DNA of 64,000 nucleotides. Source: Cladophialophora immunda. Taxonomy: Eukaryota > Ascomycota > Eurotiomycetes > Chaetothyriales > Herpotrichiellaceae. Position 1 is the stretch's first letter, and each line of letters begins with the position of its first letter. The notes beneath the pieces were generated by a model that was not told the DNA's origin, did no database searches, and saw only the letters and a program-made list of their open reading frames with translations. The stretch is taken from contig NW_015622542.1 of NCBI RefSeq assembly GCF_000835495.1, positions 4,052,485 through 4,116,484 on the forward strand, written 5' to 3'. Positions 1 through 11,123 of the stretch are shown here, one piece after another. The position numbers and the translations under genes are program-made.

Positions 1-2176
1 TGCGGGGACTGTCTGTGCTGGCACGCTGCCATCCGGCGGGCATCCCATCGCTCATCCGCCAGGCGGAGTCGCCGCTCTCCATCGTGGCATTTCCGTCTCC
101 GGGACCGGGGAACAGTGATGTGGTCAGCGGCTGGGGCCCCAGCGGACCTGATGTGGCTGCCAAGTCATACTCGTTGGTGCTCTGGCGTCGTGGGATGTCA
201 AGCTGGGGGTAGCTTTTGTCGTTGACGATCGCCTTGTCGGGACGGGCGGGGTTGTTCGTGTTCGGGTCTGTGAACGCCTCGTCTCGTCCTGTCTTGCCCT
301 GACCGGAGGTGCTGGACGTGATCGGGAATGGCGGGTAGGCGCCGTAGTCGTCGGCGACGGGGTCGTATGAGAATGAGAACCGTGCGGTGCCCCCACTCAG
401 ACTTCGAGACCGGCTTCGCCGAGGCGAGGAGCTCCGGTCGCGGCGCACTTCGCTGGACAGCGGAGACGGAACCGTCGGGCGGTTGGCGTAGTTGAACGCC
501 GCCGCACCAGGGAGAGCAGACCCGAGAGCGCTGTTACGCCGAGAGCGAGAAGGCAGTGTCGCAGGCACTCCGTAGACGTCTTGGTCCTCGGCAAGGCCGG
601 CGCCATATGATTCCTGGGGCACGACGTCTCTATAAGCTCGATTGTTTCTATCGTCCCGAGAAGTCCTCCCACTGGTGTCGAGTCCTTCACTGGGTATCGC
701 CATTGCTGGCCGGCTGCGTCGCTTGCTACTGCTGCTCCGGCTTCGTGATCGATGCTGGCCATGGGTACCGCGATAGCCCAGGGCTGCACCGCCGGCAAGA
801 CCAGCACCGAGTCCTGCTGCGGCAGCTCCAAGCTCAGGATCATCATGCCCGAGGGCCTCGCTGTGAGGAGCATACTCTTGATCGAACACTGCGTTGGCTC
901 TGGCAGGGTCACGGCTGAAACTTCGACCGCTCTCGCCGCTGCTTCTTGTGGGGAATGTGGTGAGACCGGCGGTTTCTGCGACGGGATCGATGGGGGAGAC
1001 AGGGGAGTAAGGCCACGGTTCGCTGTTGTTGGTGTACTGGACGGGGACGGGCTTCCGGTTGATTCGCGCTGGGATGGGTTGGCCGTTCGCTGCCGGCGCG
1101 CTCTGGCCATGGTACTCGTTCGAGTGATGCATGAGATCGGCCCCAACTGCTGCCGCGGCGATCCCTGCAGCAATTCCGCCCGTGTGATGCGTGCTATAGG
1201 TGGACGACACGCTGTCAGATCTGGATGGCCCAGTAATCTCCTTCACAAAAGGGTCATCCCCAGGGGCCATGCCGTCAGTCAAGCCAGGCCGAGAATTGGG
1301 AGCTGTCCGTCTTGGTGGCGGAGGAACCGGAACAAATGGATTTTCGTATCCTTGAGGATTGCGAAAGGCCGGGTGTTCGGACATCAATGGTGCAGTGCCG
1401 GCCACGCCTAGGTCACGATGTAGCGAGCCGTGACTTGCAGCTGTATCTGATGGTCGGCTCACCCTCCAGCTCTCAACTTCATCGTCGCCAGGTGAGAGCG
1501 CGGAATGGCGAGGTGAAGAGCTGAGCCGTCGGCGTTTGAAGCAGATGACCAAGGCTAGGATGGAGAGGCCGAGCGCAAGAGCTCCGAGGACGCAGCCAAG
1601 GATAATAGGGAGATCGGACTCATGTCTGGATTTTGTCAAGGAGGGCGTGCTTGTTCCACTCCCGGCAGCTGCGCCTAATACTGACGATGTACCGATTACC
1701 GGGGATGACAGCGTCAGAGAAGATGTGGTGGAAGATGGACCTCGTGAAGAAGTTGTCAAGGATCTGGTATCGGGCGTGCTCGAAGACGTGACCCCGACGG
1801 CAACAGATGCTGAGGTTGTCAAGGCTAAGGAGGGTGATGAGGCTGAAGAGATCGACGTTGAGGTCAACGGCGTGGATGAAGTCGAAGGCGTCTCCGAAAC
1901 CCCTGGACCTTCGCTCGACGTCGAGTCATATGAGGTTGGGGTATATGGGACGTTGGAGGTCGTTGAAGCCCCGTCCGGAGAGGAATTTCCCGTTGCCGGG
2001 ATTGCGGACCCGGCTGCTGCTGATACCGCCGAAGCAGCGGAGGACAGAAGTGAATTGACTTCTGTATAGACAGAAAAGGCCTCGGAAACAATGATGCTAA
2101 GAGGATCGACTGTCTGTTGGGCTGCTGCGCGAGCGAAGAAGGCTGCTACCAGCAGCGAAAACAAAGACGTTTGCAT
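1..2176 (-). CDS. Partial type I single-pass membrane protein with Ser/Thr-rich ectodomain
   Basis: I do not recognise a specific family. Reading the minus strand from an ATG at 2176, the frame stays open to the window edge, so at least 725 codons are present in one exon and the C-terminus is missing. Residues 1-20 are a signal peptide (MQTSLFSLLVAAFFARAAAQ). Residues 21-186 are rich in Ser, Thr and Ala, as in O-mannosylated ectodomains. A transmembrane helix lies at about 187-209, followed by a basic stop-transfer stretch (CFKRRR). The remaining 500+ residues are a Pro/Ser/Arg-rich cytoplasmic tail with two Gly/Ala-rich patches near residues 335 and 465. The layout resembles fungal plasma-membrane or cell-wall stress sensors, but no WSC domain is visible, so sensor function is only an inference. 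Confidence 0.75.
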   Translation of the reverse strand, partial: MQTSLFSLLVAAFFARAAAQQTVDPLSIIVSEAFSVYTEVNSLLSSAASAVSAAAGSAIPATGNSSPDGASTTSNVPYTPTSYDSTSSEGPGVSETPSTSSTPLTSTSISSASSPSLALTTSASVAVGVTSSSTPDTRSLTTSSRGPSSTTSSLTLSSPVIGTSSVLGAAAGSGTSTPSLTKSRHESDLPIILGCVLGALALGLSILALVICFKRRRLSSSPRHSALSPGDDEVESWRVSRPSDTAASHGSLHRDLGVAGTAPLMSEHPAFRNPQGYENPFVPVPPPPRRTAPNSRPGLTDGMAPGDDPFVKEITGPSRSDSVSSTYSTHHTGGIAAGIAAAAVGADLMHHSNEYHGQSAPAANGQPIPARINRKPVPVQYTNNSEPWPYSPVSPIDPVAETAGLTTFPTRSSGESGRSFSRDPARANAVFDQEYAPHSEALGHDDPELGAAAAGLGAGLAGGAALGYRGTHGQHRSRSRSSSSKRRSRPAMAIPSEGLDTSGRTSRDDRNNRAYRDVVPQESYGAGLAEDQDVYGVPATLPSRSRRNSALGSALPGAAAFNYANRPTVPSPLSSEVRRDRSSSPRRSRSRSLSGGTARFSFSYDPVADDYGAYPPFPITSSTSGQGKTGRDEAFTDPNTNNPARPDKAIVNDKSYPQLDIPRRQSTNEYDLAATSGPLGPQPLTTSLFPGPGDGNATMESGDSAWRMSDGMPAGWQRASTDSPR

Positions 2177-5100
2177 ATTGCCAACAGCAATTACCGGGCG
2201 TTTTGTGCAGATATTACTGAAACATGTGTGTTCTCAATGCGGGTTGATGATGTCTCTCTCTTCGAACCTGGAACTGATTTGATCAAATCCTTGTTTGCAT
2301 CAGGAAAGCACCAAAGTAGGCATTTGCAAAGGAAACATAACATATGCACGAGAAGACAAGAGAAATCGATTACTACCTCCACAGGAAGAGAAGAGGGTGA
2401 TCATCTCCGCAGCGCACTCAGACACCATACATATTCGATGATCGCTGCAGCTCTCTCCCCTCGGATGTTCATCACTCGAGACTTATCCTCGCTAGGGTCT
2501 GCGTGGCCTGCGCGGCTGGTGAGGACGTTGTGCTCGCGTAAAGGCATATCAACAGGGAATAAAACAAGGAAAGCCAGTCGAGTGCGTTCGTTTATGTTCT
2601 GGATCCAGATCCTCGGACATGGATGGTTGGTGACTGCAGATACACCCAAGGAACTCTTGGATAGTACCCTGACTAGTCCAAGCCATGGAAGATTCTTCAG
2701 GGTGTGAGTGGTGGCTTGCTGGAGGTCTAGATGGGGGTAGACAGGAAGATCAGATGCAGGGACGTTCGTGGTGTCCAAGTGCTCTCGTATGATTGGTTGC
2801 AAGATGTGGCTGCGTGGCTGTGCTATATTACCCGAAGAGCCGCTAGTGGCAAAACAAGAACAACCCTCCAGATGTCGGCTCCTCGATGCTCTGCCGGAAA
2901 ATTGACTGCGGGGAGGAACAACGCTCTTCATGGTGAAACATAAACAGTCGAAGGACGTTTCTTCCCGACAAGAGATGAGAAGTCCAGCCACCCAGCCAGT
3001 AGACGTCGAGTAACAGCAAAAGGCGACTGTCTCGAGCAAGAGGTACGGGTGGCAAAGAACGTTGGAAATCCAGGACGATCACTCACCTGGGAGCAACCAG
3101 CAGATATTTTTAGAGATACTTGCATTCGCCAATCACCCAGCCCAAACAGGCAGCCCATATCATATAGAGATATCCCTAGCCGATCACGGAGCACGAGCAG
3201 CTGGGTGCCAAGGTGACCCAGATATTAGCCCAAGTGGTCGTCGGGAGGATCGAGGTCAGTCATGGCCTCTTCGTTTCATCAGCCAAATAGCTTCCCATCC
3301 TTTCACGAGGTCGAAATCTAGTACGTTATCTGGTGATTGGCATGTTTCAGGTCTCAGACCCTGCTTCTGAGGAGTGCTCATGGCATGTACTGCGGCGATG
3401 GTGTGTCACAAGTATTTGAACATTCAATCCTCGAGAACTGTGACAGCTCCGTCGAGGCTGGATCTGCCTAATTTTGACCATATTAGTGGATCTCAAGCAC
3501 AAAAGATATCTCAACGAAGGCCTATTGTCCTTGAATTTGGTATTCTCTCTCGACGGAACCAAGATCCGGCTGCGGAATGAGAATTCCAGTCTGACAGATC
3601 ATGATGGTCCAGGTGAGAGGAAAGCCCAACGAGCCGCTCATGTTAACTTGCAAGTATTGCACAACAGGTTAGAGTCATCACACACTCTGACGCTCCCCAG
3701 TCTGAAGGGATGATCGCAGCAGGGTAGAGCAAAACAATGAAGTCTATATTGCCCGACGATCCCGCAAGGGAGATAAGGGTCAGACAACTAAGAACAAAAG
3801 ATTTGTCACCAAAGTAGACAGGCAGTACAGGGCACATTTTGTGTTGAGAGGCGCGCAGGCCAAGTATTGCATTCACGCACAGGACTTTCAGCATCGAATA
3901 GAAAAGGAAGTCAAGTGAACAATGTGAGGAGAAACAATATATACCATCACGTGACTGTTATCGGTGATGATGACTTATCGCCAATATTATCGGGTGACCA
4001 CAAACCTCACTAGTGGCTGTGAGGATGTCCGGCAGGGCGTTCCGTTGGAAGCCTGCTGTGGCTCCCTTGCATGCTCTATTGCACCGAAGGAGATTAGCGT
4101 CAATGCTAGCTGGGTCTTGGGACGCTCGATACGCAGCGTCATTGGCGGAGTTAAGAAGCTGGTTCAAAATAGAGTGTGAGGCAGGTGGGTCCCATTCAAC
4201 TCAACTCGCACCACTTCCGTTGAGCACATCAGCGCTTCCCCCCCCCTTCGCTGGTGCCTCTCATGCCTCTCTGGCGCATCCACTGTGTCCACTCTGGATG
4301 CCGTTGCCTTGCCTGAGGGATCCGAGCCCGGGCCCGCGATCTCCCTCGTTCCTTCTCCTCTCGCTCTTGCTCTTTCCCTTCCCTCGCCCTCCCCCCTTCC
4401 TTCCCTTGTTTGCTCCTACCTTCCACTTATCGCCTCTTTCCCCTGCGCGAAGCTGCGATCCTGCGCTTGCCTGCGTCTTTTCACCTCTTCCACCTTGGAC
4501 TCGTACCACTTCTCACTGCCTCGCTTCTTGAGTCACTCTTCTCTAGCTGTGTCTTCCTGCCTTTTCATCTTAATAACTTCTGTCTTCGAACCCTGTATTT
4601 CTGCTCGACTTCAAAATCCATCCATTCCTCCGATCTTCGGCCGTCTTGGGTCTTCTGCGTCATTCATTCCACGGCTGTACTCGAACCAGCCGCCAGTCTG
4701 TCCTCTGCGCCGTCCGACTTCTACACTCACCACCAGACACACTGACTCCTCCTCGGTGTCATCGTCGCCCTAATTTTCGCTCCTTTCGATCAACTGGCGC
4801 TGCGCGCACGCTTTGTACCACCTTTTAGGCCTTGTAATTCACGACCAACCTTTGTACTCGAGCGACTGACAAACAACGCTGGTTTGGACTCACCTGTCCT
4901 ACGTATACCCCCCCGTCAGACATCAGGGCAAAGGATCTATTCTTCAAACATCTGGGATTGATTTGCGCAAAGGGAAGGTACTCTTGTCTCCCGTTTTTTC
5001 GTGGTGGAAAGACTGTCGCATTTCTCTGGATTTCCGGAAGGTTGGGCTATAGAAACTGATGGCTGGTGGCGAACTTTCCAATATTCGGTGACTAAATGGT

Positions 5101-5262
5101 CCAGATGAGCACTGGGGTGACGCCAAGGTCGCATCGCATCGCTCTGCAGAGCGACCCAATATGTTGCGCCTGCTTTCCTGGACAGGCTGTGATAAGGTCC
5201 ATTCTCCAGAGATGAGATCCTTTGTCTCGAAGCAGGACTCCCCTGGTTCTGGCCCTCTCGCC
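2177..5262. other. Long intergenic region, no supported gene
   Basis: About 3 kb separates two divergent genes. Several ORFs of 60-210 codons occur on both strands, but none has a recognisable domain or a convincing splice pattern. The right part (about 4235-4560) is a strong C/T-rich tract on the plus strand, typical of a fungal promoter or 5' UTR, and belongs to the AHC1-like gene. Confidence 0.5.
4235..4560 (+). promoter_or_regulatory. Pyrimidine-rich upstream tract
   Basis: The plus strand is dominated by C and T runs here (for example repeated CTTCC and CCCTC). Such CT-rich tracts often lie just upstream of transcription starts in filamentous fungi. It sits 0.7-1 kb before the preferred ATG of the AHC1-like gene, leaving room for a long or spliced 5' UTR. 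Small ORFs inside it are compositional artefacts. Confidence 0.4.
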
Positions 5263-7125
5263 ATGTCCGCATTGCCATCGACACACAAACGAAAGCAATC
5301 AACGGACGCCCAGGGCCAGTCAGAGAGGAAACGGGCGAAGATTGTTGATAAGCAACACTGTGCCAATGTGCTTCCCAATCCCACCCGCGCCCTGCCTCCT
5401 GACTTATCCAAGCCAGCTACCTCGCCCACAAACGAATCCCCATCCTTCCTGCCAACGCCACCGGAACTGAAAATGGAAGACGCAGAAATGAGACAGGTGG
5501 AATCTCCGGTGAGAGACGTAGACGCAGCGCGGTTACAGTCTATCCGGAATGTCGTTCAGACACAGATCAGTCTCGAAATTCTACTGAAGCACAAGGAACT
5601 CCGACTCATCGACCAAGAAATAGCCAAATCTCAGGCTTCCTTGGAGCAATTACGTCGATGCAAGGAGATTCCTTACCCAGGGACACAACAACTTTCTACT
5701 GGTGTCAGCAATGGCACAGGTCCAGCTCTACGCAGCTCATTCCCCTCTCCACTGCCTCAATCACCCGCACCCTGGGGTGTTCAAGAGGGCCCATATTCGC
5801 GACATTATGCGAAATGGTTACTGCCTGACCCCCGCTTTGACGGTGGTGAACCGGAGCCCGTGGTTTTCACCCCTGTTGGCAAATCTCCGATGAAATTCAG
5901 ATCTCAAACGAGAGGACAGTTCGCAGAAGGGCCTCAAACATCAAGCCAAGCTCGTGCGCAACGGAGTGGCAAATTGAAATCCTTGCCTGCCGGATACGGC
6001 CAGCCGAAGGAGAAGGCAACCGGTCCTATGATCATCAAGAGGAAATCTGACGGGGCGACAGTGAAGCTCGTTTGTCCAGACTGTGGTCGCTTTGATTTCG
6101 GGAGTGCGCAAGGTTTCATCAATCATTGCCGGATCGGCCACGGCCGAAGCTTCGCAAGTCATGATGCTGCGGCAGATGCCTGCGGAGAACCGGTTGAGGT
6201 CGACGAGACTGGAGCTATGATCGGTGTTGAGCCTGCTGTGACGCCCGCTGCCGGTAACGTCCATCCGCTGATCCGTTCAGCGAAACTTCTACAACCCACT
6301 CCACCTCGAGCTATATCCCAAACATCGTCTGGTACAACGGATGCGACGAGAAGCGCCCAGCCAACACAGGTGTCCCCTGATTTCAGGGGATCGGCCTTGA
6401 CACCCAATCTTTCCGAGCTTATTAAAGCTAGAGGGCTTGGACTTGATCTTCAGGAAATGGTCTCAGATGCGAAAACGAAAGTTGAACTGCCGGAATCTGA
6501 CTCGGAGGACGACGAATTGGACATTGACATTCCCACGCAACATACTGCTCAGGGCCGACACCCACAAGTTGCGGGCACCAAACAACCACCAAAACCCACC
6601 AAATCTCCAATGTCATCTCCCTTGCTAAACTCCAGCATGTTGAGATCCACCACGAATTTGCGAGGAGGAGTGATGCCTCAATATGACGGTGCTAACGACA
6701 AGTCGATTCAGCACCGGCCACGTGGAATGACTCTACCCATGAACGGCGCCACTCCGTCTGACCTCCATCCTTCGGACCCATCTCCAACCAGTGAATCGAA
6801 TCAGGCTCCGAGTCTGGTCGACGACGACGAATTTGAGCCACATTCCCCAAGCAGTAGCTCTGCGTCCGACGAGCATGACGATGGCGAGGTCGAGTTTGAA
6901 GTCCAAGGCGACGACGACGACGCTCGAAGCGTTCTGCGTGGGCCGGACTTCCAGCCAAGCTGCGCTCAAGCAGTTAGACCTCCGGCACATGCTCGGCGAG
7001 CTTCGGCCATTCGTCGACATGGCGAAGACAGGGAAGAGAAACACGTCAGTTTCGTAAGTCCGAGTCCAGCACGCGACATGCCAAATCCCCGTGTAGGTGG
7101 AGATCGAAAGAGAAGGAAGACTTAG
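5263..7125 (+). CDS. AHC1: AHC1-like C2H2 zinc-finger nuclear protein
   Basis: A single-exon protein of 620 aa. The start chosen is the ATG at 5263 (context CTCGCCATGTCC). The frame is also open from an ATG at 5161, which would add 34 unremarkable residues. Early basic clusters (KRKQ, RKRAK) and the C-terminal RKRRK look like nuclear signals. Residues about 87-132 form a predicted amphipathic helix. A C2H2 finger has CPDC at 271-274, His288 and His293, within a block resembling the AHC1-like zinc finger of fungal ADA/SAGA-type histone acetyltransferase complex proteins. The rest is Pro/Ser-rich and disordered, with acidic Asp/Glu runs near residues 400-420 and 525-580. From the family, a chromatin role as an acetyltransferase-complex subunit is inferred. 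The zinc-finger assignment is fairly firm and the complex membership less so. Confidence 0.8.
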   Translation: MSALPSTHKRKQSTDAQGQSERKRAKIVDKQHCANVLPNPTRALPPDLSKPATSPTNESPSFLPTPPELKMEDAEMRQVESPVRDVDAARLQSIRNVVQTQISLEILLKHKELRLIDQEIAKSQASLEQLRRCKEIPYPGTQQLSTGVSNGTGPALRSSFPSPLPQSPAPWGVQEGPYSRHYAKWLLPDPRFDGGEPEPVVFTPVGKSPMKFRSQTRGQFAEGPQTSSQARAQRSGKLKSLPAGYGQPKEKATGPMIIKRKSDGATVKLVCPDCGRFDFGSAQGFINHCRIGHGRSFASHDAAADACGEPVEVDETGAMIGVEPAVTPAAGNVHPLIRSAKLLQPTPPRAISQTSSGTTDATRSAQPTQVSPDFRGSALTPNLSELIKARGLGLDLQEMVSDAKTKVELPESDSEDDELDIDIPTQHTAQGRHPQVAGTKQPPKPTKSPMSSPLLNSSMLRSTTNLRGGVMPQYDGANDKSIQHRPRGMTLPMNGATPSDLHPSDPSPTSESNQAPSLVDDDEFEPHSPSSSSASDEHDDGEVEFEVQGDDDDARSVLRGPDFQPSCAQAVRPPAHARRASAIRRHGEDREEKHVSFVSPSPARDMPNPRVGGDRKRRKT

Positions 7126-7771
7126 GGACCGGCAACGAAGTTCGGATCAGTTGGACTTTTCCTTTTGGCGATACCGTGTTCGACCAGCATTTGTGGAGTT
7201 TAAGGGTGACCGGCAGTTGTTTCTCGCGGTGGACAACGTGGTGTTTGCATCAGCGAGGGGGCTTGGATAGACGGAGTGCGTGCGGGCCGAGAGGAAAGCA
7301 CGCTTCTACTACGGATTCTGCCGGTGTACATATTTTCGAGGTGTCTGAATGGTGTCAGCCACTCGTTGAGCAAACTACAAGTTTGCGACCCAATGCTAAA
7401 GACTCATCTCTGATATTTGGTCCCTTTGATGGCGATATTACGCAGGCTGACTGATGAATAAGTGCCGAGTAATCTACGTAGTTTCGTCGACAAGGCTGAG
7501 CGTTCAGGCACACCAGGCTCTATCATAATCCACCAGTTGCGTCAGATGCTTCTGGAAAGTGCCAAGCCCAGATCCGACTGACTTTCCTCAGCAGTCAAGA
7601 CCGATCCTTGCTGGATTGCGATGGCGATCGTAATCATTTAGACCTCATCTCACCTTTACCAGCGTGAGTGTTCCGGCCAAACAAGCATAGCCACCATCTC
7701 TCTTTGAGGAGCCTCTTCCAGCTGCAACTGTCTACACCTCCGGCCCATTAATAGCGTCTCCCTTCGTGACG
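7126..7771 (+). other. Intergenic, 3' UTR and promoter
   Basis: This stretch lies between two genes in the same direction. The first half is probably the 3' UTR of the AHC1-like gene and the second half the promoter of the CHORD gene. No coding signal is seen. Confidence 0.4.
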
Positions 7772-8911
7772 ATGGCAGAAGCCCAGAAGTGCGTCCACAA
7801 AGGATGCGGAAAGGTGTTCACGGACCCGGACGAGGAATGTGTATATCATCCTGGCCCTCCAGAGTTCCATGAAGGACAGAAAGGTTCGTGTTTGCCTCTG
7901 ACCATTGTAAACCCCTCTTTCTTCACATGCTAGCGTGACAGACAATTTTACGATCTACTGATGACTGCAACGAGTTACACTAACATTAAGTCTGGGGCAA
8001 TAGGCTGGATGTGCTGCAAGCCTCGCGTCCTCACCTTCGACGAGTTCCTCTCCATCCCACCCTGCACGACGGGCAAGCACTCAACTGTCGATGACACCCC
8101 CGCGCCCGCCCCGAAAGCTGAAGCCTTGAAGGCGTCAAACATTGTCGCTGCCTCTCCCCTACCTGCTCCCGTGCCTATTACTCGGCCCTTAGCATCTAGT
8201 CTCGCAGCCGCGCAACAGCCCACACCCTCGGCGACACCGAAACCGGAACCACCAGAAGATGAATCCGACGACTCGGACGCTGAGTTTCCCCCTACGGCAA
8301 CATGTAAAAGGCGAGGTTGTGGAGAGTCATGGGACAAGAATATTCCGCGTGACGAGGAGCAGTGTGTATACCACCCAGGCGTGCCTCTTTTCCACGAAGG
8401 GAGCAAGGGCTGGACATGTTGCAAGAGACGGGTCCTAGAGTTTGACGAGTTTATGAAAATCGAGGGCTGTAAAACCAAATCAAGGCACTGCTATGTAGGA
8501 AAGCCCAAGAAGAAAGAACGCACCACAATTGACGGAGGAACGTCGGCCGACACCGAAGAGGAACTCCTGGAGAACGTCCGCAACGATTTCTACCAGACAC
8601 CCAACAGCGTCATTGTCAGTTTCTACCTGAAGAAGATCGACAAGGGCAAGGCCAAAGTCGACTTCAAGCACGATGGCCTTTCGGTGGATTTGGATCTGCC
8701 CACGCAGGACGGAAAGAGATATACGAGGAATATCCCCTTCTTCGCCCAGATTGATCCGGAGAAGAGCCAGTTCAAGATCATGGGCACAAAGCTGGAATTG
8801 AATCTGGTGAAACAGGACGGGTCTATCAGCTGGGCGACGCTGAGAAGCGATGAGAAGGGAACTGGGGAAAGGATTCAGCTGGGGAGGGCTGGCAGGCTGG
8901 AGCGCGGTTGA
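7772..8911 (+). CDS. chpA: CHORD and CS domain co-chaperone (RAR1/CHORDC1/ChpA family)
   Basis: Two exons, 7772-7883 and 8004-8911, are joined by a 120-nt intron (donor GTTCGT, acceptor TAG) and give 339 aa. Splicing restores the conserved Gly-Trp of the first CHORD exactly at the junction. CHORD1 spans about residues 7-65 and CHORD2 about 138-199; each keeps the Cys/His spacing, CVYHPG and the Trp-x-Cys-Cys motif. A CS (p23-like) domain follows at about 232-320. An Ala/Pro-rich linker with an acidic DDSD patch separates the CHORDs. Family members bind zinc and Hsp90 and assist Sgt1-type client loading. In Aspergillus nidulans the orthologue chpA is reported as important for diploid viability. 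The protein is cytosolic with no signal peptide. Confidence 0.93.
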
Positions 8912-11123
8912 GGCACGACGGCAATTTGGATGAAACGATGCTCTCGATGGGTACGACGCAAAAAAGATTACAATTTACAATGTCAATGGTGACTAGTTTT
9001 ACATGAATGAAACGGCCGAACGTGGATGGAACGAAGGGGAAAGATCAATCAAATGGCATAGCGAGGCGCGATGTCTGGTTTTGCACATATGTTGCGAGTA
9101 TAAAGTCCTTCAAACGAAACTTATAGCTCTGGTATGTGGGAAAAACTGTCTCAAGCCGAGAACCTCAGCTCCGGGGTAGGCAAGAATGATTGTACAACAA
9201 TGTAATGTTCTGCGCGCAGGAGCACGTTGTATCCCGAGTGCATGTCTGCAATGCCCTTCTCTTGCCAGTGTCCTCAATCGCCGTGCTCGAAATCAAACAT
9301 CATCATGCAACGGGAACCATTTTTCATCTCTTTATAGCATCTAAAAAAGGTTTGTAGCATCTCCTCCACAGCTCCGCGCCATTGAAACAAGAGAATCTTT
9401 GGCAGCGCAACCATAGTGTGGTAAGGGAAAAAGGACGGTGCAATTCCTCTGCGAAGCCGGGAACGGAAGGAGATCCATAGTCGAAAACAAGAATAACCCT
9501 CAGCAAGCCACACGGTGGTGGAGCTCCGGTGGTGTTAAGGTAATGTTAACACCTCTACTGATGATGAGGGAAGAAAAGAAAAGAAGAAGAGGAAGCGTTG
9601 CGCGCGAGGAATTTTGTACACGAAAAAACTAAGTGGAGACCGACGAGGCTTGGCATGCCGTGTAGTTGTGTGGCTGCTTTTAGCGGGTGCAATGAGTTCA
9701 GCCTCGTCTGTTTGATCTTTGTGCGACGAAAAGTATATTGCGTCCCATTTACGTTGCTCTTACCACGACTCTGACTTCTTCCACAGGTCTCACTCATGGC
9801 TGGGCCGAGCATCGAGCGGCCGGGTTGACGCTCGGCTCCGGCTGTGTGGCTTGTTTGCTCATCAGCTGCCAAGTGCCAGAGTCCCCCAGTATCACGATCA
9901 AGACCTACTTGGCGCAAGAAGAGCTGAAAACCAGTTTCCTTCTGCCCAAAAACGGACGGTTGGTGGTCATCACTCCAAGCAGCACACAGTTGCATACAAG
10001 ATGGTTGCACAAAGTCGCAGGCGGCGCACAATCGGGCACTTGAACGGGTCCAGGCCATGCTCATTTGTCACAAATTTTGCCGACCCCGGAAAATGCGGAG
10101 TATTTGCAGGAGTGCCAAACAACGGTGTATCACCTGTATCACCTCAGACCGAGAAAGAGTCCCCTCAAGATAATGCTCCCTCAGGCGCCCAAGGTCCCGA
10201 TCCAGACAACCTCTCCGACGCCACATGCCAAACCTTGAGGACCACTTCCTTCTACTACTGCTGCCTGAACGACCAAGTCCGTATTTATGGCGCCCTTTCC
10301 TCCCTGCGTGCCCAAGACCCTGTCTCCAGTGGCTGTCCCAACCATCTCTCTGTCTAAAACAAACTTCAGCTTTGGAATCATCCCGTTCATGGACGGCGGA
10401 TTGGGGCCAAAAGCCCAATCCTAGGCTCCATTTCGGCCTAGTGATAATACCCTCTGATCGCGGCCAGATTCTCGATGCTCAGATATCACGGTGGGTACGT
10501 CGACGCCTGGGTATCTCGATGCCCGAGGATGATGGCGTGCCCCCGGTGGCTGTCCGTATGGTGGGCGCCACGCCAGAACTGGAGGCATAAGCGACAACTT
10601 CCCTCGGAAGAATATCAGCCTATCTACTCGTTAGTGACAGCGGGGGGAATTGCTAACTTGACAGTCTAGTCAAACCCCAGAACATCACCTTAGGTCCAGG
10701 GTTGGCATGTGGCACTCACCAGGACCATGGGTCCTGGAGCCCTGGGAGGGGTTGATATTGCTGCAGTCCTGGATTTCATCTCCATGATCTCCCGAGACAT
10801 TGATCCTACGTCATCTTATATGTCTTCCCCCTGCTCACTCGAGGTATATTGCGGGTATCCTTTGTATAGTGGTCAGCGTCTCCACCAGGTACTCTTTGAC
10901 TTACAGTATTAGTCTCGAAGGAAGTCGGCCCTTGCCTTCTTCCACGCACTTCACCCCAAGCCATCACTCTTTCTCTCTGTATTCGGATAACATTCATTGC
11001 TTCCTTCTAGCTGAGGTCAGCTTGGTGGACGACCGCACACGGCTTATATACCCTCCTCCCTAAGATCGCAGTATCAGCGAAGTATCTCTCTACCTCGCTC
11101 ATCGCAATCCCTTGGAGCCGCTG
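8912..11123. other. Intergenic region, no supported gene
   Basis: About 2.2 kb between two genes in the same direction. ORFs of up to 212 codons on both strands show no family resemblance and no coherent splice pattern. A TATA-like element (TTATATA near 11043-11049) lies about 75 bp before the ATG of the DUF3431 gene. Confidence 0.4.

Noticed and set aside
2401..3039. 212-codon minus-strand frame
   Set aside because: No recognisable domain, no promoter or splice support; composition like random sequence.
4013..4773. Overlapping plus-strand frames of 110-170 codons rich in Ser, Pro and Leu
   Set aside because: They arise from the CT-rich upstream tract and have no domain signal.
9719..10357. 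212-codon plus-strand frame
   Set aside because: No ATG-supported conserved start, no domain, and several equally long frames overlap it.
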